Assembly (NCBI GenBank): GCA_018065205.1
Contig: JAGHTR010000053.1
Coordinates: forward strand, 1-14,881
DNA length: 14,881 bases
Direction of reading: 5' to 3'
Origin: Candidatus Colicola caccequi
GTDB lineage: Bacteria > Bacteroidota > Bacteroidia > Bacteroidales > Paludibacteraceae
Shown here: in pieces, positions 1-7,888 of the stretch
Position numbering within the stretch: position 1 is the stretch's first letter
Layout of the letters: every line of letters begins with the position of its first letter
The notes under the pieces: model-generated
Told to the model about the DNA's origin: nothing
What the model saw: the letters and a program-made list of their open reading frames with translations, nothing else
The model's database searches: none
Made by a program: the position numbers and the translations under genes

Positions 1-854
1 TTTTCCTATGTCTATTGGCGGGCGCATACGCTTACGCACAAGACACGGTACCGGCTAAGAAAAAGTGGTTGGACGACTACCCCAAGCATATCGGTTTTAC
101 ATGGAATGCACAAGTTAAAACTGTGGCTAACTACTTATGGCGCGGTGTGTATGTAGGCGGATTAGCGCTGCAGCCTTCCGCACAAGTTGGTTATGGAGGA
201 CTGTACTTAGACATGTGGTGGAATATCGGTTCGTATGATTGGACCTTCAAACACAACCCTGCTAATGCACGGGTAAAAGGATTCAATCCGGAGGTGGACC
301 TGACGATTGGATTTAGCAGATGGGGACTGAACGTGAGGTATATGCACATGTATTACTTTGACACCTATGGCGACGGCAACAATAGTCGATTCTTTGACTT
401 CTCCAATCCGGCGCAGGGAGGAATAACGCAAGAATGGGATATCAGTTACCGCGTGTCGGATAAGTTGCCACTCAGTATCCTCATTGCCACTCGTACGTGG
501 GGAAGGGACGGATATGATGATAATGGTACCCGCAAACGGGCCTACTCCACGTATATTGAGTTAGGTTATGATTTCTCATTGCCATGGCAGATGGTATTGG
601 AAGCCCGATTAGGTATGACGCCGTACAAAAGCCTTTATACCAGCTACCAAGCGGACTTTGCTGTAGTCAATATATCGGCTAAACTGAGTCGCTCTTGGCA
701 GGTTAGTCAACACTGCGACATGAATGTTTTTGCGCAAATGATGATTAACCCATACGATGTAAGCGAGAGTCTGCAGAAAAATACAACCTATCAGTCTATT
801 AACGGTGGCCGACAAGTATTGTGGAATATAGGTTGGGCTGCACAATTCAAATAA
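1..854 (+). CDS. Outer-membrane beta-barrel-like protein, 5' end outside window
   Basis: The frame is open to the left edge. The first codons (from base 3) read FLCLLAGAYAYAQ, the hydrophobic core and Ala-x-Ala cleavage site of a signal peptide, so the true start lies upstream of base 1 and the TTG at 15 is not the start. The mature part is rich in aromatic residues and alternates polar and hydrophobic positions, as in outer-membrane barrels. It is clearly homologous to the next gene: both have YLWRG-x-Y-x-GGL-x-x-QP near the N-terminus, a KRAYS-x-Y-x-E-[LI]-GYD segment in the middle, and an [AV]VN[IL]S strand near the end. The YLWRG opening and strand pattern recall the TorF/Gcw_chp group of putative porins, but that link is weak. 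The substrate is unknown. It probably belongs to the same transcription unit as the genes downstream. Confidence 0.8.
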   Translation, partial: FLCLLAGAYAYAQDTVPAKKKWLDDYPKHIGFTWNAQVKTVANYLWRGVYVGGLALQPSAQVGYGGLYLDMWWNIGSYDWTFKHNPANARVKGFNPEVDLTIGFSRWGLNVRYMHMYYFDTYGDGNNSRFFDFSNPAQGGITQEWDISYRVSDKLPLSILIATRTWGRDGYDDNGTRKRAYSTYIELGYDFSLPWQMVLEARLGMTPYKSLYTSYQADFAVVNISAKLSRSWQVSQHCDMNVFAQMMINPYDVSESLQKNTTYQSINGGRQVLWNIGWAAQFK

Positions 855-861
855 AACGTTG

Positions 862-887
862 ACGCAAACGTAAACGTAAACGCAAAC
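862..887. repeat. Degenerate hexamer array ACGYAA (copy 1)
   Basis: Just after the stop of the first gene, four head-to-tail hexamers (ACGCAA, ACGTAA, ACGTAA, ACGCAA) plus a partial unit fill half of the 48-base spacer between the two paralogous barrel genes. The only variation is C or T at the fourth base. The same motif recurs after the relA stop codon at 14024-14077. No promoter or terminator is visible in this spacer. Confidence 0.8.
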
Positions 888-902
888 ATTAAATTACCAT
901 AA

Positions 903-1730
903 ATGAAGAAATTTTACTTGGCAATGATGATGAGTTTAGCCGCAATCACGGTGATGGCTCAAGAGGCTTCGGAACCTCGCGTAACATTCGCATACGATGC
1001 CGGTGCTGAATTAGTTAGTGCGTATCTATGGCGCGGTCAGTACAACGGCGGCTTAAGTTTTCAGCCGGATGTTGAGATTGGTTACGATGGTCAGCATACC
1101 AGCCTGCGTGTTGGTGCATGGGCCTCGTTAGGTGCCACCGATTGGAAGTTCCAAAAGGGCTTAGAGAAAACAGAGGATGGAAATCCTAATACGTATTTCC
1201 TGCCGGAATTAGATATCTTGGCTAATTTTACTTTCTTCGGAGCGAACGTAGGTTTGACGCACTATCAGTACTTCGTACCGGAGGCTAAGGATAACTACCA
1301 AACGGAAATCACCGTTGGTTATAACTTTGATGACCTGTTAAGTGTGCCCTTGCATATCAGTTGGAACACCATTGTTGCCGGAGATGACTTTAATTACGAT
1401 GAGGAAGGTAATGAGAAACGCGCCTACTCTTCTTACTTAGAGATTGGCTATGACCATACCTTTGAAAACGTCGGGATTACCCTTGGCGGAGCAATCGGCA
1501 TGTCGCCTTGGACCAGCGAATTTTACTGCAACAAAGGTTTTCAGGTAGTCAACTTATCTCTTCGCTTAGAAAAAGAATGGGAATTTGATGCATGCAGTCT
1601 CAGCCTCTTTGCACAGGGCAGTGTTAACCCCTCGTTAGAGGAAGAGAAGCCGTATAAACATGCAGCCGGTGATGATAAACTGTGCGCACAACCAATCAAC
1701 GGCGCAATCGGATTAGGAATTTGGTTCTAA
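903..1730 (+). CDS. Outer-membrane beta-barrel-like protein, tandem paralog
   Basis: This is a 275-residue protein with a clear signal peptide (MKKFYLAMMMSLAAITVMA, cleavage before Gln-Glu-Ala). The mature sequence consists of aromatic, amphipathic strand-like segments and ends in Trp-Phe, matching the C-terminal aromatic signal used by the BAM machinery. It is a tandem paralog of the preceding gene, sharing YLWRG near residue 42 and EKRAYSSYLEIGYD in the middle. The length differences lie mainly in loop-like stretches, which fits divergence of exposed loops. A TorF-like porin relationship is possible but unproven. It sits 48 bases after its paralog and 45 bases before apbE with no promoter seen, so co-transcription is likely. 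The ligand is unknown. Confidence 0.8.
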   Translation: MKKFYLAMMMSLAAITVMAQEASEPRVTFAYDAGAELVSAYLWRGQYNGGLSFQPDVEIGYDGQHTSLRVGAWASLGATDWKFQKGLEKTEDGNPNTYFLPELDILANFTFFGANVGLTHYQYFVPEAKDNYQTEITVGYNFDDLLSVPLHISWNTIVAGDDFNYDEEGNEKRAYSSYLEIGYDHTFENVGITLGGAIGMSPWTSEFYCNKGFQVVNLSLRLEKEWEFDACSLSLFAQGSVNPSLEEEKPYKHAAGDDKLCAQPINGAIGLGIWF

Positions 1731-1775
1731 CAAAAATATTAACCTAATAAATTAACCCCAAAAAACACAAAGCGT

Positions 1776-2780
1776 ATGAAACACATTAATTACTTATTGG
1801 TTGCCTTAATGGCAGTTAGCATGACAGGATGTAAGAAGTTTTATCAAAACCAAGGTTCCGTCTTTGGTACGTACTACAACATCCAATATAAAGGCAGTGC
1901 CGACTTGGAGCCTGCCATCAAAGAGTGTCTTAAGGAGTTTGATGCTTCACTTAGTATGTATAACCAAAACTCCCTCATCGCTCGCATCAACCGCAATGAG
2001 GACGTACAAACAGATGCCTACTTAGAAGAGGCATTTAAGACCGCTCTATACGTGAGCGAAGAAAGTCAAGGTGCTTTTGATATCACCGTTGCTCCACTGG
2101 TAAACGCATGGGGATTTGGTTTTAAGAACAAAGAAAATATCACCCGAGAGCTGCTGGATAGTCTGCTGCAATTCGTGGACTACAAGAGTCTGACGCTCAC
2201 CGAGGACCATCGTATCGTCAAAGCCGATCCTCGCACGATGATGGACTTCAGTGCATTGGCTAAGGGTTATGCTTGCGATGTAATCGCTAACTTATTAGCC
2301 GAGAATGGTTGCAAGAACTACTTGGTAGATATAGGAGGTGAGGTGGTAGCTCGCGGTAAAAACAGCAAAGGTGAGAAATGGGCTATCGGAATCACCAAAC
2401 CTATTGATGACACCACCGGTCAAACCAATATGTTGCAAGATATCATCAACACCACAGATATATGCATGGCTACTTCCGGTAACTACCGTAACTACTACTT
2501 TGAGGATGGTGTACGCCGTTCGCATACCATTGACCCTCGTACAGGATATCCTGTTCATCATAAACTGTTGTCCGCTACCATCATTGCTCCTAATTGCATC
2601 TTAGCCGATGCTTTAGCTACGTCTTGTATGGTAATGGGCGAATATGCTGCAGCCGTGATGATCAGCCAAATGCGCGAAGTAGGTTTCTACTTCATTCTGA
2701 CGGATGCTGATGGCGAACTAATCGTTAAGACTTCCAATAACTGGATTAAACTGCTAACCGGTAAAGAGGCTCAAGAATAA
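1776..2780 (+). CDS. apbE: FAD:protein FMN transferase, ApbE family lipoprotein
   Basis: At 334 residues this has the usual ApbE length. The N-terminus is a lipoprotein signal ending in MTGC, with Cys19 the likely lipidated residue, so the enzyme should be anchored at the periplasmic face of a membrane. ApbE proteins use FAD to attach FMN covalently to Ser/Thr of partners such as Na+-NQR and Rnf subunits. Family landmarks in order are VFGTYYNIQY near the start, DITVAPLVNAWGFG, DFSALAKGYACD, YLVDIGGEVVARG, ATSGNYRNYY, HTIDPRTGYPV and the metal-binding region ADALATSC. No nqr or rnf gene lies in the window, so its target is encoded elsewhere. It is 5 bases upstream of bamD, in one operon. Confidence 0.93.
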   Translation: MKHINYLLVALMAVSMTGCKKFYQNQGSVFGTYYNIQYKGSADLEPAIKECLKEFDASLSMYNQNSLIARINRNEDVQTDAYLEEAFKTALYVSEESQGAFDITVAPLVNAWGFGFKNKENITRELLDSLLQFVDYKSLTLTEDHRIVKADPRTMMDFSALAKGYACDVIANLLAENGCKNYLVDIGGEVVARGKNSKGEKWAIGITKPIDDTTGQTNMLQDIINTTDICMATSGNYRNYYFEDGVRRSHTIDPRTGYPVHHKLLSATIIAPNCILADALATSCMVMGEYAAAVMISQMREVGFYFILTDADGELIVKTSNNWIKLLTGKEAQE

Positions 2781-2785
2781 TCAAT

Positions 2786-3586
2786 ATGCTCCGTAAATAC
2801 TCCATAGTCATCCTATTACCGCTGCTGCTCGTCGGATGTGGTCAATACCAACAGATACTGAAATCCAAAGACCCGGATTATAAGTTCCAAATGGCATTGG
2901 AGTACTTTAACGATAAGCAATATGTCAAGAGTCAAACGCTATTAGATGATGTAGCCGCCTATTTCAAGGGCACCGATCGTGCCCAGGATGTGCTTATCTA
3001 TCTGTCACGCAGCTATATGGGGCAAAAGAGCTATAGTTCGGCTGCCGATTACTACGAGGCTTACATACGTAACTACCCCAAGGGGCAGTACATCACTGAG
3101 GCTCAGTTCCAAGTGGGACATTGCTATTACTTAGATTCACCCGATGCACGATTGGACCAAGATATAACACGCAAGGCCATCGACTACCTCACGCAGTTCA
3201 TTGAGTTATATCCGGAAAGTCCGTATAGCGAGCAAGCATATAAGGAACTGAACGAGATGTACGATAAACTGGCCTATAAGGAATACCTCAGCGCAAAACT
3301 ATACTATAACTTAGGTACGTACTTGGGCAATAACTACCTTAGTGCCGAGATAGTGGCAAAGAACGCTCTTAAGGCCTATCCAAGCAATAGTTATCAGGAG
3401 GAATTGAGTTGGATTATCTTTATCAGCAAGTACCAACAAATGATTAATTCGGTGGATTCAAAAATGGAAGAACGTACACAGGAGGCGGAAGATGAGTTCT
3501 TCAGTTTCAAAACCGAGTATCCCAATAGTAAGCATATGGCGCAAGCGGAGCGTTATTACAAAGACATACAGAAACATAAAAAATAA
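2786..3586 (+). CDS. bamD: Outer membrane protein assembly factor BamD
   Basis: This is a 266-residue lipoprotein: a basic N-terminus, a hydrophobic core and lipobox LLVGC with Cys18 as lipid site, followed by tetratricopeptide helices. The first TPR-like unit is DPDYKFQMALEYFNDKQYVKSQTLL. Further units carry SYSSAADYYEAYIRNYPKGQ and AIDYLTQFIELYPESPYSEQA, the motif in which BamD binds unfolded barrel substrates and BamA. Length and the SAEIVAKNALKAYP segment fit the Bacteroidota form. It acts on the periplasmic face of the outer membrane with BamA, inserting beta-barrels such as the two encoded upstream. It is followed after 6 bases by the omega-like gene, a common Bacteroidales arrangement. 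Confidence 0.92.
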   Translation: MLRKYSIVILLPLLLVGCGQYQQILKSKDPDYKFQMALEYFNDKQYVKSQTLLDDVAAYFKGTDRAQDVLIYLSRSYMGQKSYSSAADYYEAYIRNYPKGQYITEAQFQVGHCYYLDSPDARLDQDITRKAIDYLTQFIELYPESPYSEQAYKELNEMYDKLAYKEYLSAKLYYNLGTYLGNNYLSAEIVAKNALKAYPSNSYQEELSWIIFISKYQQMINSVDSKMEERTQEAEDEFFSFKTEYPNSKHMAQAERYYKDIQKHKK

Positions 3587-3592
3587 ATAACA

Positions 3593-3925
3593 ATGGATTA
3601 CAAAAAAACTAAAGCACCTAAGAACACGCCTACACGTGACATGAATCAACTGACCCAGAAAGTAGGAAACGTGTATGAAACGGTTGCTATCATTTCTAAA
3701 CGTGCCAATCAGATTAGTCAATCGCTTAAACGCGAGTTGGAAACTAAGTTGTCGGAATTCTCTGTTCCTCAAGACACGATTGACGAGACTTTTGAGAACA
3801 AAGAACAGATTGAGATCTCTCGCAGCTATGAGCGCATCCCTAAATCCACGCTGATTGCTACGCAAGAGTTCATTGACGATGCTTTGATGTACAAGGTTGG
3901 TTCAAAGGACGATCAACTTAAATAA
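3593..3925 (+). CDS. rpoZ: RNA polymerase omega-like subunit (Bacteroidota RpoZ type)
   Basis: This is a 110-residue soluble protein with no signal peptide. The region around residues 17-50 (GNVYETVAIISKRANQISQS) matches the omega signature, in which a Tyr-Glu helix and a following Lys-Arg-Ala-x-Gln-Ile segment clasp the beta-prime C-terminus. The second half is acidic and ends in a helix with IATQEFIDDALMYKV. Omega promotes polymerase assembly and in many bacteria forms part of a ppGpp site; whether that holds in this phylum is not shown here. Placement between bamD and coaBC is the usual Bacteroidales order. In Bacteroides a small DUF4293 membrane protein gene often follows rpoZ, and it is absent here. 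Confidence 0.85.
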   Translation: MDYKKTKAPKNTPTRDMNQLTQKVGNVYETVAIISKRANQISQSLKRELETKLSEFSVPQDTIDETFENKEQIEISRSYERIPKSTLIATQEFIDDALMYKVGSKDDQLK

Positions 3926-3930
3926 TCACT

Positions 3931-5085
3931 GTGTTAGAAGGTAAACATATACTGGTAGGAATAAGTGGCGGCATCGCTGCCTATAAGATACCCGAACTGA
4001 TACGCCTGCTTGTCAAAGCAGGCGCTGATGTGCGGGTAACCACTACCCGTAATGCCCTTCAATTCGTGACCGACACTACTTTACGCACCCTAAGCGGACA
4101 TACCGTCTATAGTGATGTATTTGCTTCCGTTAATGCCCATGCTACCGAACATATATCCTTGCCCGAATGGGCAGATATGATGGTGGTGGCTCCGGCTACA
4201 GCCAATGTACTATGTAAGATGGCAGCCGGCATAGCCGATGATGCACTTACCACCACTTTAGCCGCTATGCGCAAACCGGTGCTGATTGCTCCGGCAATGA
4301 ACGATAAGATGTACGATAGCCCGGCTACTCAACAGGCACTGACCACCTTATCGCAATGGCCTAATATTACCCTACTCGACTGCGCCGAAGGACCGTTAGC
4401 CTGCGGTACAACGGGAAAGGGACGTATGCAGGAACCGGAGACGATTTTTGAGGCCGTTCATGGTGTATTAACTCCTAAAACATTAGCCGGCAAACACATT
4501 GTCATCACGGCAGGACCCACCATAGAAAAACTGGATCCGGTGCGGTACATCAGTAATTTCTCCACCGGTAAGATGGGCCGCGCTATTGCGCAGGAATGTA
4601 CCCGCCGCGGAGCACAAGTAACCCTTATCATGGGTCAGATGTCCGCACGGCAGATGTGCGAGCAGGCGGTGGAGGCATTTAAGCAGGCTGATATAGCTAT
4701 TTTGGCGGCCGCCGTAGCCGATTATCGACCGATCGCAGAACAAGAGCACAAAATAAAGAAACAACCTAATTCCACAACGATGAGTCTGGATCTCATTGAG
4801 AACCCCGACATAGCTGCCACGTTAGGTCAGTTAAAACAACCCCACCAGCAGTTAATCGGTTTTGCATTGGAAACAGACCACGAACTGGAGAATGCACAGC
4901 ATAAGATGGACAAGAAGAACCTGGATATGATTGTGCTGAACTCATTACGAGATGCCGGTGCAGGATTCGGGTATGACACCAATAAAGTGACCATTCTCTT
5001 CCGCGATGGCTCACAAAAAAACTACCCCCTTCTCTCGAAGGAGGCAGTTGCACAAGTTATCATAGATAACATTAGTCTTTCTTAA
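3931..5085 (+). CDS. coaBC: Bifunctional phosphopantothenoylcysteine decarboxylase/phosphopantothenate--cysteine ligase
   Basis: At 384 residues this is full length for CoaBC, which carries two consecutive steps of coenzyme A synthesis in the cytoplasm: ligation of cysteine to 4'-phosphopantothenate, then decarboxylation to 4'-phosphopantetheine. The N-terminal CoaC flavoprotein half shows GISGGIAAYK, the catalytic His74 in EHISLPEWAD, the PAMN motif at 121-124 and Cys158 in LACGTTGKGRM. The C-terminal CoaB half begins near residue 187 with VITAGPTIEKLDPVRYISN; Asn209 and the KIKK stretch near 274-277 are the expected ligase residues. Translation starts at GTG, 5 bases after the rpoZ stop; no ATG fits. 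The 3' end overlaps the convergent DUF3276 gene by 14 bases, leaving no intergenic terminator. Confidence 0.95.
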   Translation: MLEGKHILVGISGGIAAYKIPELIRLLVKAGADVRVTTTRNALQFVTDTTLRTLSGHTVYSDVFASVNAHATEHISLPEWADMMVVAPATANVLCKMAAGIADDALTTTLAAMRKPVLIAPAMNDKMYDSPATQQALTTLSQWPNITLLDCAEGPLACGTTGKGRMQEPETIFEAVHGVLTPKTLAGKHIVITAGPTIEKLDPVRYISNFSTGKMGRAIAQECTRRGAQVTLIMGQMSARQMCEQAVEAFKQADIAILAAAVADYRPIAEQEHKIKKQPNSTTMSLDLIENPDIAATLGQLKQPHQQLIGFALETDHELENAQHKMDKKNLDMIVLNSLRDAGAGFGYDTNKVTILFRDGSQKNYPLLSKEAVAQVIIDNISLS

Positions 5086-5458
5086 TAAATCCAAATAGAC
5101 CTTTTTTCTTTGGTTCTGACTCCGCAGCATCCTGCGCAGTCTCTTCATTGTTAGCCTCCGGAGTCCACTCGGGACGAGCCTCCATCTTACCTAACTTACC
5201 CTCTACAAAGCCAATCACATCCTGCAAAGCTTCCTTGAAATGATCAAAGTCCTCACGGTACAAGAAGACTTTATGCTTCTCAAACTGAGGCATTTCATCC
5301 TCCAGCCCTTGCTTTTTCTTACTCTCTGTAATACACAGATACAAATCCTCATTACGCGCTTTCTTTACATCTAAGTAATAAATACGCTTACCGGCTTTCA
5401 CAGAATGGGAGTAAACAATCTCGGGCTCCTTCTTCTCTTCAAAACTACGATTTTCCAT
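5072..5458 (-). CDS. DUF3276 family PUR-like nucleic-acid-binding protein
   Basis: This is a 128-residue cytoplasmic protein. Residues about 13-92 match the DUF3276/PUR domain common in Bacteroidota: IVYSHSVKAGKRIYYLDVKK, then LYLCITESKKK, then FEKHKVFLYREDFDHFKEAL. PUR domains bind single-stranded DNA or RNA through a curved sheet. The specific role of this family is not established. The tail is acidic and low in complexity (PEANNEETAQDAAESEP), closing with the basic KKKGLFGFIKKD, which suggests a disordered linker plus a short binding peptide. The frame is open further upstream to 5605, but that extension would run through the promoter and lacks family similarity, so the ATG at 5458 was chosen. 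It is monocistronic and convergent with coaBC. Confidence 0.85.
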   Translation of the reverse strand: MENRSFEEKKEPEIVYSHSVKAGKRIYYLDVKKARNEDLYLCITESKKKQGLEDEMPQFEKHKVFLYREDFDHFKEALQDVIGFVEGKLGKMEARPEWTPEANNEETAQDAAESEPKKKGLFGFIKKD

Positions 5459-5523
5459 CTCTAAAAATTTATAAAATGAATTTTTCGGCAGCAGAAATGA
5501 CCATACATTTCCCTTTTCCGATG

Positions 5524-5555
5524 CAAAAGTACTAAAATAATTTGAATTACACAAA
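5524..5555 (-). promoter_or_regulatory. Bacteroidota-type promoter for the DUF3276 gene
   Basis: Read on the minus strand, TTTG (5555-5552) is followed after exactly 20 bases by TACTTTTG (5531-5524), a full match to the TTTG / TAnnTTTG consensus for the primary sigma factor of this phylum. Transcription would begin near 5518, giving a leader of about 60 bases before the ATG at 5458. Confidence 0.8.
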
Positions 5556-5570
5556 TAAATAGAATAAAAA

Positions 5571-5586
5571 TTTGCATATATGCAAA
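5571..5586. promoter_or_regulatory. Perfect 16-base palindrome over the -33 element (possible operator)
   Basis: The sequence TTTGCATATATGCAAA is identical to its reverse complement. It covers the -33 box of the dgk promoter and part of the spacer. A dimeric regulator bound here would block sigma contact. No regulator gene is in the window, and the site is A/T-rich, so chance is not excluded. Confidence 0.45.
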
Positions 5587-5602
5587 GTTTTTTGTATCTT
5601 TG
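5571..5602 (+). promoter_or_regulatory. Bacteroidota-type promoter for the dgk-to-relA operon
   Basis: TTTG at 5571-5574 and TATCTTTG at 5595-5602 are separated by 20 bases and match the consensus exactly. Transcription would begin near 5608, leaving a leader of only about 15 bases before the ATG at 5623. No other promoter of this quality was noticed between here and 14024, so this probably drives the whole operon. The -33 element is the left end of a perfect palindrome. Confidence 0.8.
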
Positions 5603-5622
5603 CACGCAAAAATTAGTACATT

Positions 5623-6504
5623 ATGAAAAATATCGCATTTATCATCAATCCCATCTCCGGAACGGTTAACAAGCGTAAGTTGCCTAAACAGATTGAAAAG
5701 GAGTTGGATCATAGCCAGTGGTTAGAGAACATTGTATTTACTGAATACGCCGGTCATGCTACCGAATTAGCTCATCAATTCGCTATTATGGGTTTTGAGG
5801 CCGTAGTGGCTGTAGGTGGTGACGGTACGGTGAACGAAGTGGCTAGCGGATTACGCGATACGAATACGGCTCTGGGCATTATTCCGGTAGGCAGCGGTAA
5901 CGGTTTTGCGCGTCACTTAGGTATATCGATGCGCATCAGCCGTGCTATTGAACTCATCAACCATTCCGAAACAATTTCCGTGGACTATGGATTGCTGAAT
6001 GATAAGCCTTTCTTCTGCACCTGTGGCATGGGGTTTGATGCATTGATAGCGGACCACTTTGCGGCATCGGGATCGCGGGGATTGAAGACGTACCTGCAGC
6101 ATATCTTTAAGGACCTGTTCTCCTACCAGCCGGAGACCTACCTCATTAAGGGGGAAGGCGTAGATATATCGATGCAAGCGTTCCTGGTTACTTTTGCTAA
6201 TGCTAACCAATGGGGCAATGATGCTTTTATTGCACCTAAAGCCAGCATTCAGGATGGTAAGATGGATATTGCTTTGCTCAGTAAATTTCCGCTTTTAGCG
6301 GCTCCGAGTTTGGCATTTGGGTTATTTAGTAAACTGATTGACCACGACCTATTCATGCATACCGTAACGGCTAAGGAAGTGACGGTTATTCGTGAAGCAG
6401 AAGGTCCGATGCATATCGATGGTGATCCGGTTCAGATGCCTCGCGAACTGCATATACGCATTGTGGAAGATGGACTGAAAGTATTGGCTGAAAAACGTTT
6501 CTAA
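5623..6504 (+). CDS. Diacylglycerol kinase family lipid kinase (YegS/DgkB type)
   Basis: At 293 residues this has the usual length for the family. The catalytic domain opens with FIINPISGT (about residues 7-14), then carries the nucleotide-binding GGDGTVNE at 65-72 and the glycine-rich GSGNGFARHLG at 90-100, both diagnostic. The second domain shows FFCTCGMGFDA, an F-x-NANQWGNDAFIAP stretch and a closing HIDGDPVQMP, the usual C-terminal Asp-Gly-Asp region. These enzymes phosphorylate diacylglycerol or related lipids with ATP at the cytoplasmic membrane, recycling lipid released during envelope synthesis; the exact substrate here cannot be read from sequence. First gene of the long operon, 3 bases upstream of dut. 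Confidence 0.93.
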   Translation: MKNIAFIINPISGTVNKRKLPKQIEKELDHSQWLENIVFTEYAGHATELAHQFAIMGFEAVVAVGGDGTVNEVASGLRDTNTALGIIPVGSGNGFARHLGISMRISRAIELINHSETISVDYGLLNDKPFFCTCGMGFDALIADHFAASGSRGLKTYLQHIFKDLFSYQPETYLIKGEGVDISMQAFLVTFANANQWGNDAFIAPKASIQDGKMDIALLSKFPLLAAPSLAFGLFSKLIDHDLFMHTVTAKEVTVIREAEGPMHIDGDPVQMPRELHIRIVEDGLKVLAEKRF

Positions 6505-6507
6505 TCT

Positions 6508-6942
6508 ATGCAAGTACGAATTATCAATCATAGTACCAATCCATTGCCGCAGTACGAATCGGCTATGGCGGCAGGAATGGATATACGCTGTAATATAACA
6601 GCCCCCGTTACCTTGCAACCCCTCGAGCGCAAACTGATTCCTACAGGGCTCTTCATTGAACTGCCTCAGGGCTATGAGGCGCAGATTCGTCCCCGTAGCG
6701 GTATGGCGCTTAAGCGCGGACTGACGGTGCTCAATACGCCGGGCACCATAGATGCCGATTATCGCGGGGAGATAGGAGTCATTCTGATTAACCTCAGTAA
6801 CGAACCTCAGACGATTGAGCCCGGGGAACGGATTTGTCAGATGGTGATTGCTCGCCATGAGCAACCCCAGTTAGTGGAAGTGACCGAATTGAGTGCCACG
6901 GACCGTGGTGCCGGAGGTTTTGGACATAGTGGCACGCATTAG
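6508..6942 (+). CDS. dut: Deoxyuridine 5'-triphosphate nucleotidohydrolase (dUTPase)
   Basis: This 144-residue protein has all five trimeric dUTPase motifs: AGMDI at 22-26 (motif 1), RPRSGMA at 61-67 (motif 2), GTIDADYRGEIGV at 79-91 with the catalytic Asp and uracil-binding hairpin (motif 3), GERICQMV at 106-113 (motif 4) and the C-terminal P-loop-like RGAGGFGHSGTH at 133-144 (motif 5). It hydrolyses dUTP to dUMP and pyrophosphate, keeping uracil out of DNA and feeding thymidylate synthesis. Motif 1 has Met where Tyr or another residue is common. Its 3' end overlaps the preferred GTG start of the TPR gene by 14 bases. Confidence 0.97.
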   Translation: MQVRIINHSTNPLPQYESAMAAGMDIRCNITAPVTLQPLERKLIPTGLFIELPQGYEAQIRPRSGMALKRGLTVLNTPGTIDADYRGEIGVILINLSNEPQTIEPGERICQMVIARHEQPQLVEVTELSATDRGAGGFGHSGTH

Positions 6943-7888
6943 GATATACATACTGATGTTAATCATGGTCCGGCTGATGCCGGCACTAGCCATGACGGAA
7001 GAAGCGCAGCAACGGTTCCTGTACTACTTTTATGAAGCGGAGCAGTTATGGCAGCAGCAAGACTATGCTCAATCCATTCCGTTGTTTGAGTTCTGTCACG
7101 ACCTCAACCCTACCGATCCGATTGTCAATCGCTATATGGGACATATCTACCGCGGTTGTAACATGCCGGACCGAGCCCTGCCTTTCTACCGTGTAGCATG
7201 GGAGCAGGCGCCTAATGACTGCTGGGCCGATTACGCCATATCGTTGTATAACATGGGCGATAAAAAGCATCGTCAGCAAGCCGTTAAGGTGATGGAAAAG
7301 ACCACTAAGACATTATTGGACGATGTAGATCTATGGGATAAGATGCGGGATGCTTATGCCGGATTAGGCATGTATAAGAAAGCCATCAAGGCGCAAGACC
7401 AAATGGATCAGATAGAAGGATATGGTCCGTATAGCGCCATCAACCGCTACCGTATCTATGTCATGGCGAACGATCCTAAACGAGCCATTCGGGCGATTGA
7501 AGAGTACTTGCAGGAAGACTCAACTAACTTGCAGTTCCAACTCTACCGGATGCATCTGTATGAACTCACGCGTAAGCCGTTCGCGCAACAAGAGCAAGCG
7601 TACTTGGCCGTGCTACGATTGGATCCGCATAACGCATTGGCGCTGAATGACTATGCGTATATGATAGCCTGCCATGGAGGGGACCTTAAGAAAGCCGAGG
7701 GTCTGAGTATACGGGCACTGCATGCCGAACCGACCAATCCCGCCTACCTGGATACATACGCATGGATCATGTACTTGTCCGGACAAAAAGAACTGGCTAA
7801 ACTATATATCCGTCAGGCTATTCAGAACCTGCCGGCCGATGCCGATAAGACGGAGATCCGACGGCACTATAATATTATTATGCAATGA
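6929..7888 (+). CDS. Exported tetratricopeptide-repeat protein
   Basis: About 319 residues from a GTG at 6929. That start gives a proper signal peptide: basic ARIRI, the hydrophobic stretch YILMLIMVRLMPALA, then cleavage. An earlier GTG at 6893 lies deeper in dut, and an ATG at 6956 would lose the basic end. The mature protein is helical TPR throughout, for example QQDYAQSIPLFEFCHDLNP, DRALPFYRVAWEQAPND, and a closing unit with PTNPAYLDTYAWIMYLSGQ. TPR arrays are protein-docking scaffolds. In Bacteroidales a TPR protein commonly lies between dut and envC, usually larger than this, and its role is not established. The stop overlaps the envC start in ATGA. The DUF4292 lipoprotein gene often found between the two is missing. 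Confidence 0.85.
   Translation: MARIRIYILMLIMVRLMPALAMTEEAQQRFLYYFYEAEQLWQQQDYAQSIPLFEFCHDLNPTDPIVNRYMGHIYRGCNMPDRALPFYRVAWEQAPNDCWADYAISLYNMGDKKHRQQAVKVMEKTTKTLLDDVDLWDKMRDAYAGLGMYKKAIKAQDQMDQIEGYGPYSAINRYRIYVMANDPKRAIRAIEEYLQEDSTNLQFQLYRMHLYELTRKPFAQQEQAYLAVLRLDPHNALALNDYAYMIACHGGDLKKAEGLSIRALHAEPTNPAYLDTYAWIMYLSGQKELAKLYIRQAIQNLPADADKTEIRRHYNIIMQ

Noticed and set aside
3458..3865. 135-residue minus-strand ORF
   Set aside because: It is a shadow of bamD and rpoZ, both strongly supported on the plus strand; the sequence matches no family I know.
5072..5085. Shared terminator between coaBC and the DUF3276 gene
   Set aside because: The genes overlap tail to tail and no stem followed by a T-run was found at either end.
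5459..5605. 49-residue N-terminal extension of the DUF3276 protein
   Set aside because: It would cover the promoter -7 and -33 boxes, is not family-like and is much more A/T-rich than the gene.
6349..6864. 171-residue minus-strand ORF
   Set aside because: It is antisense to dgk and dut, both with complete motif sets.
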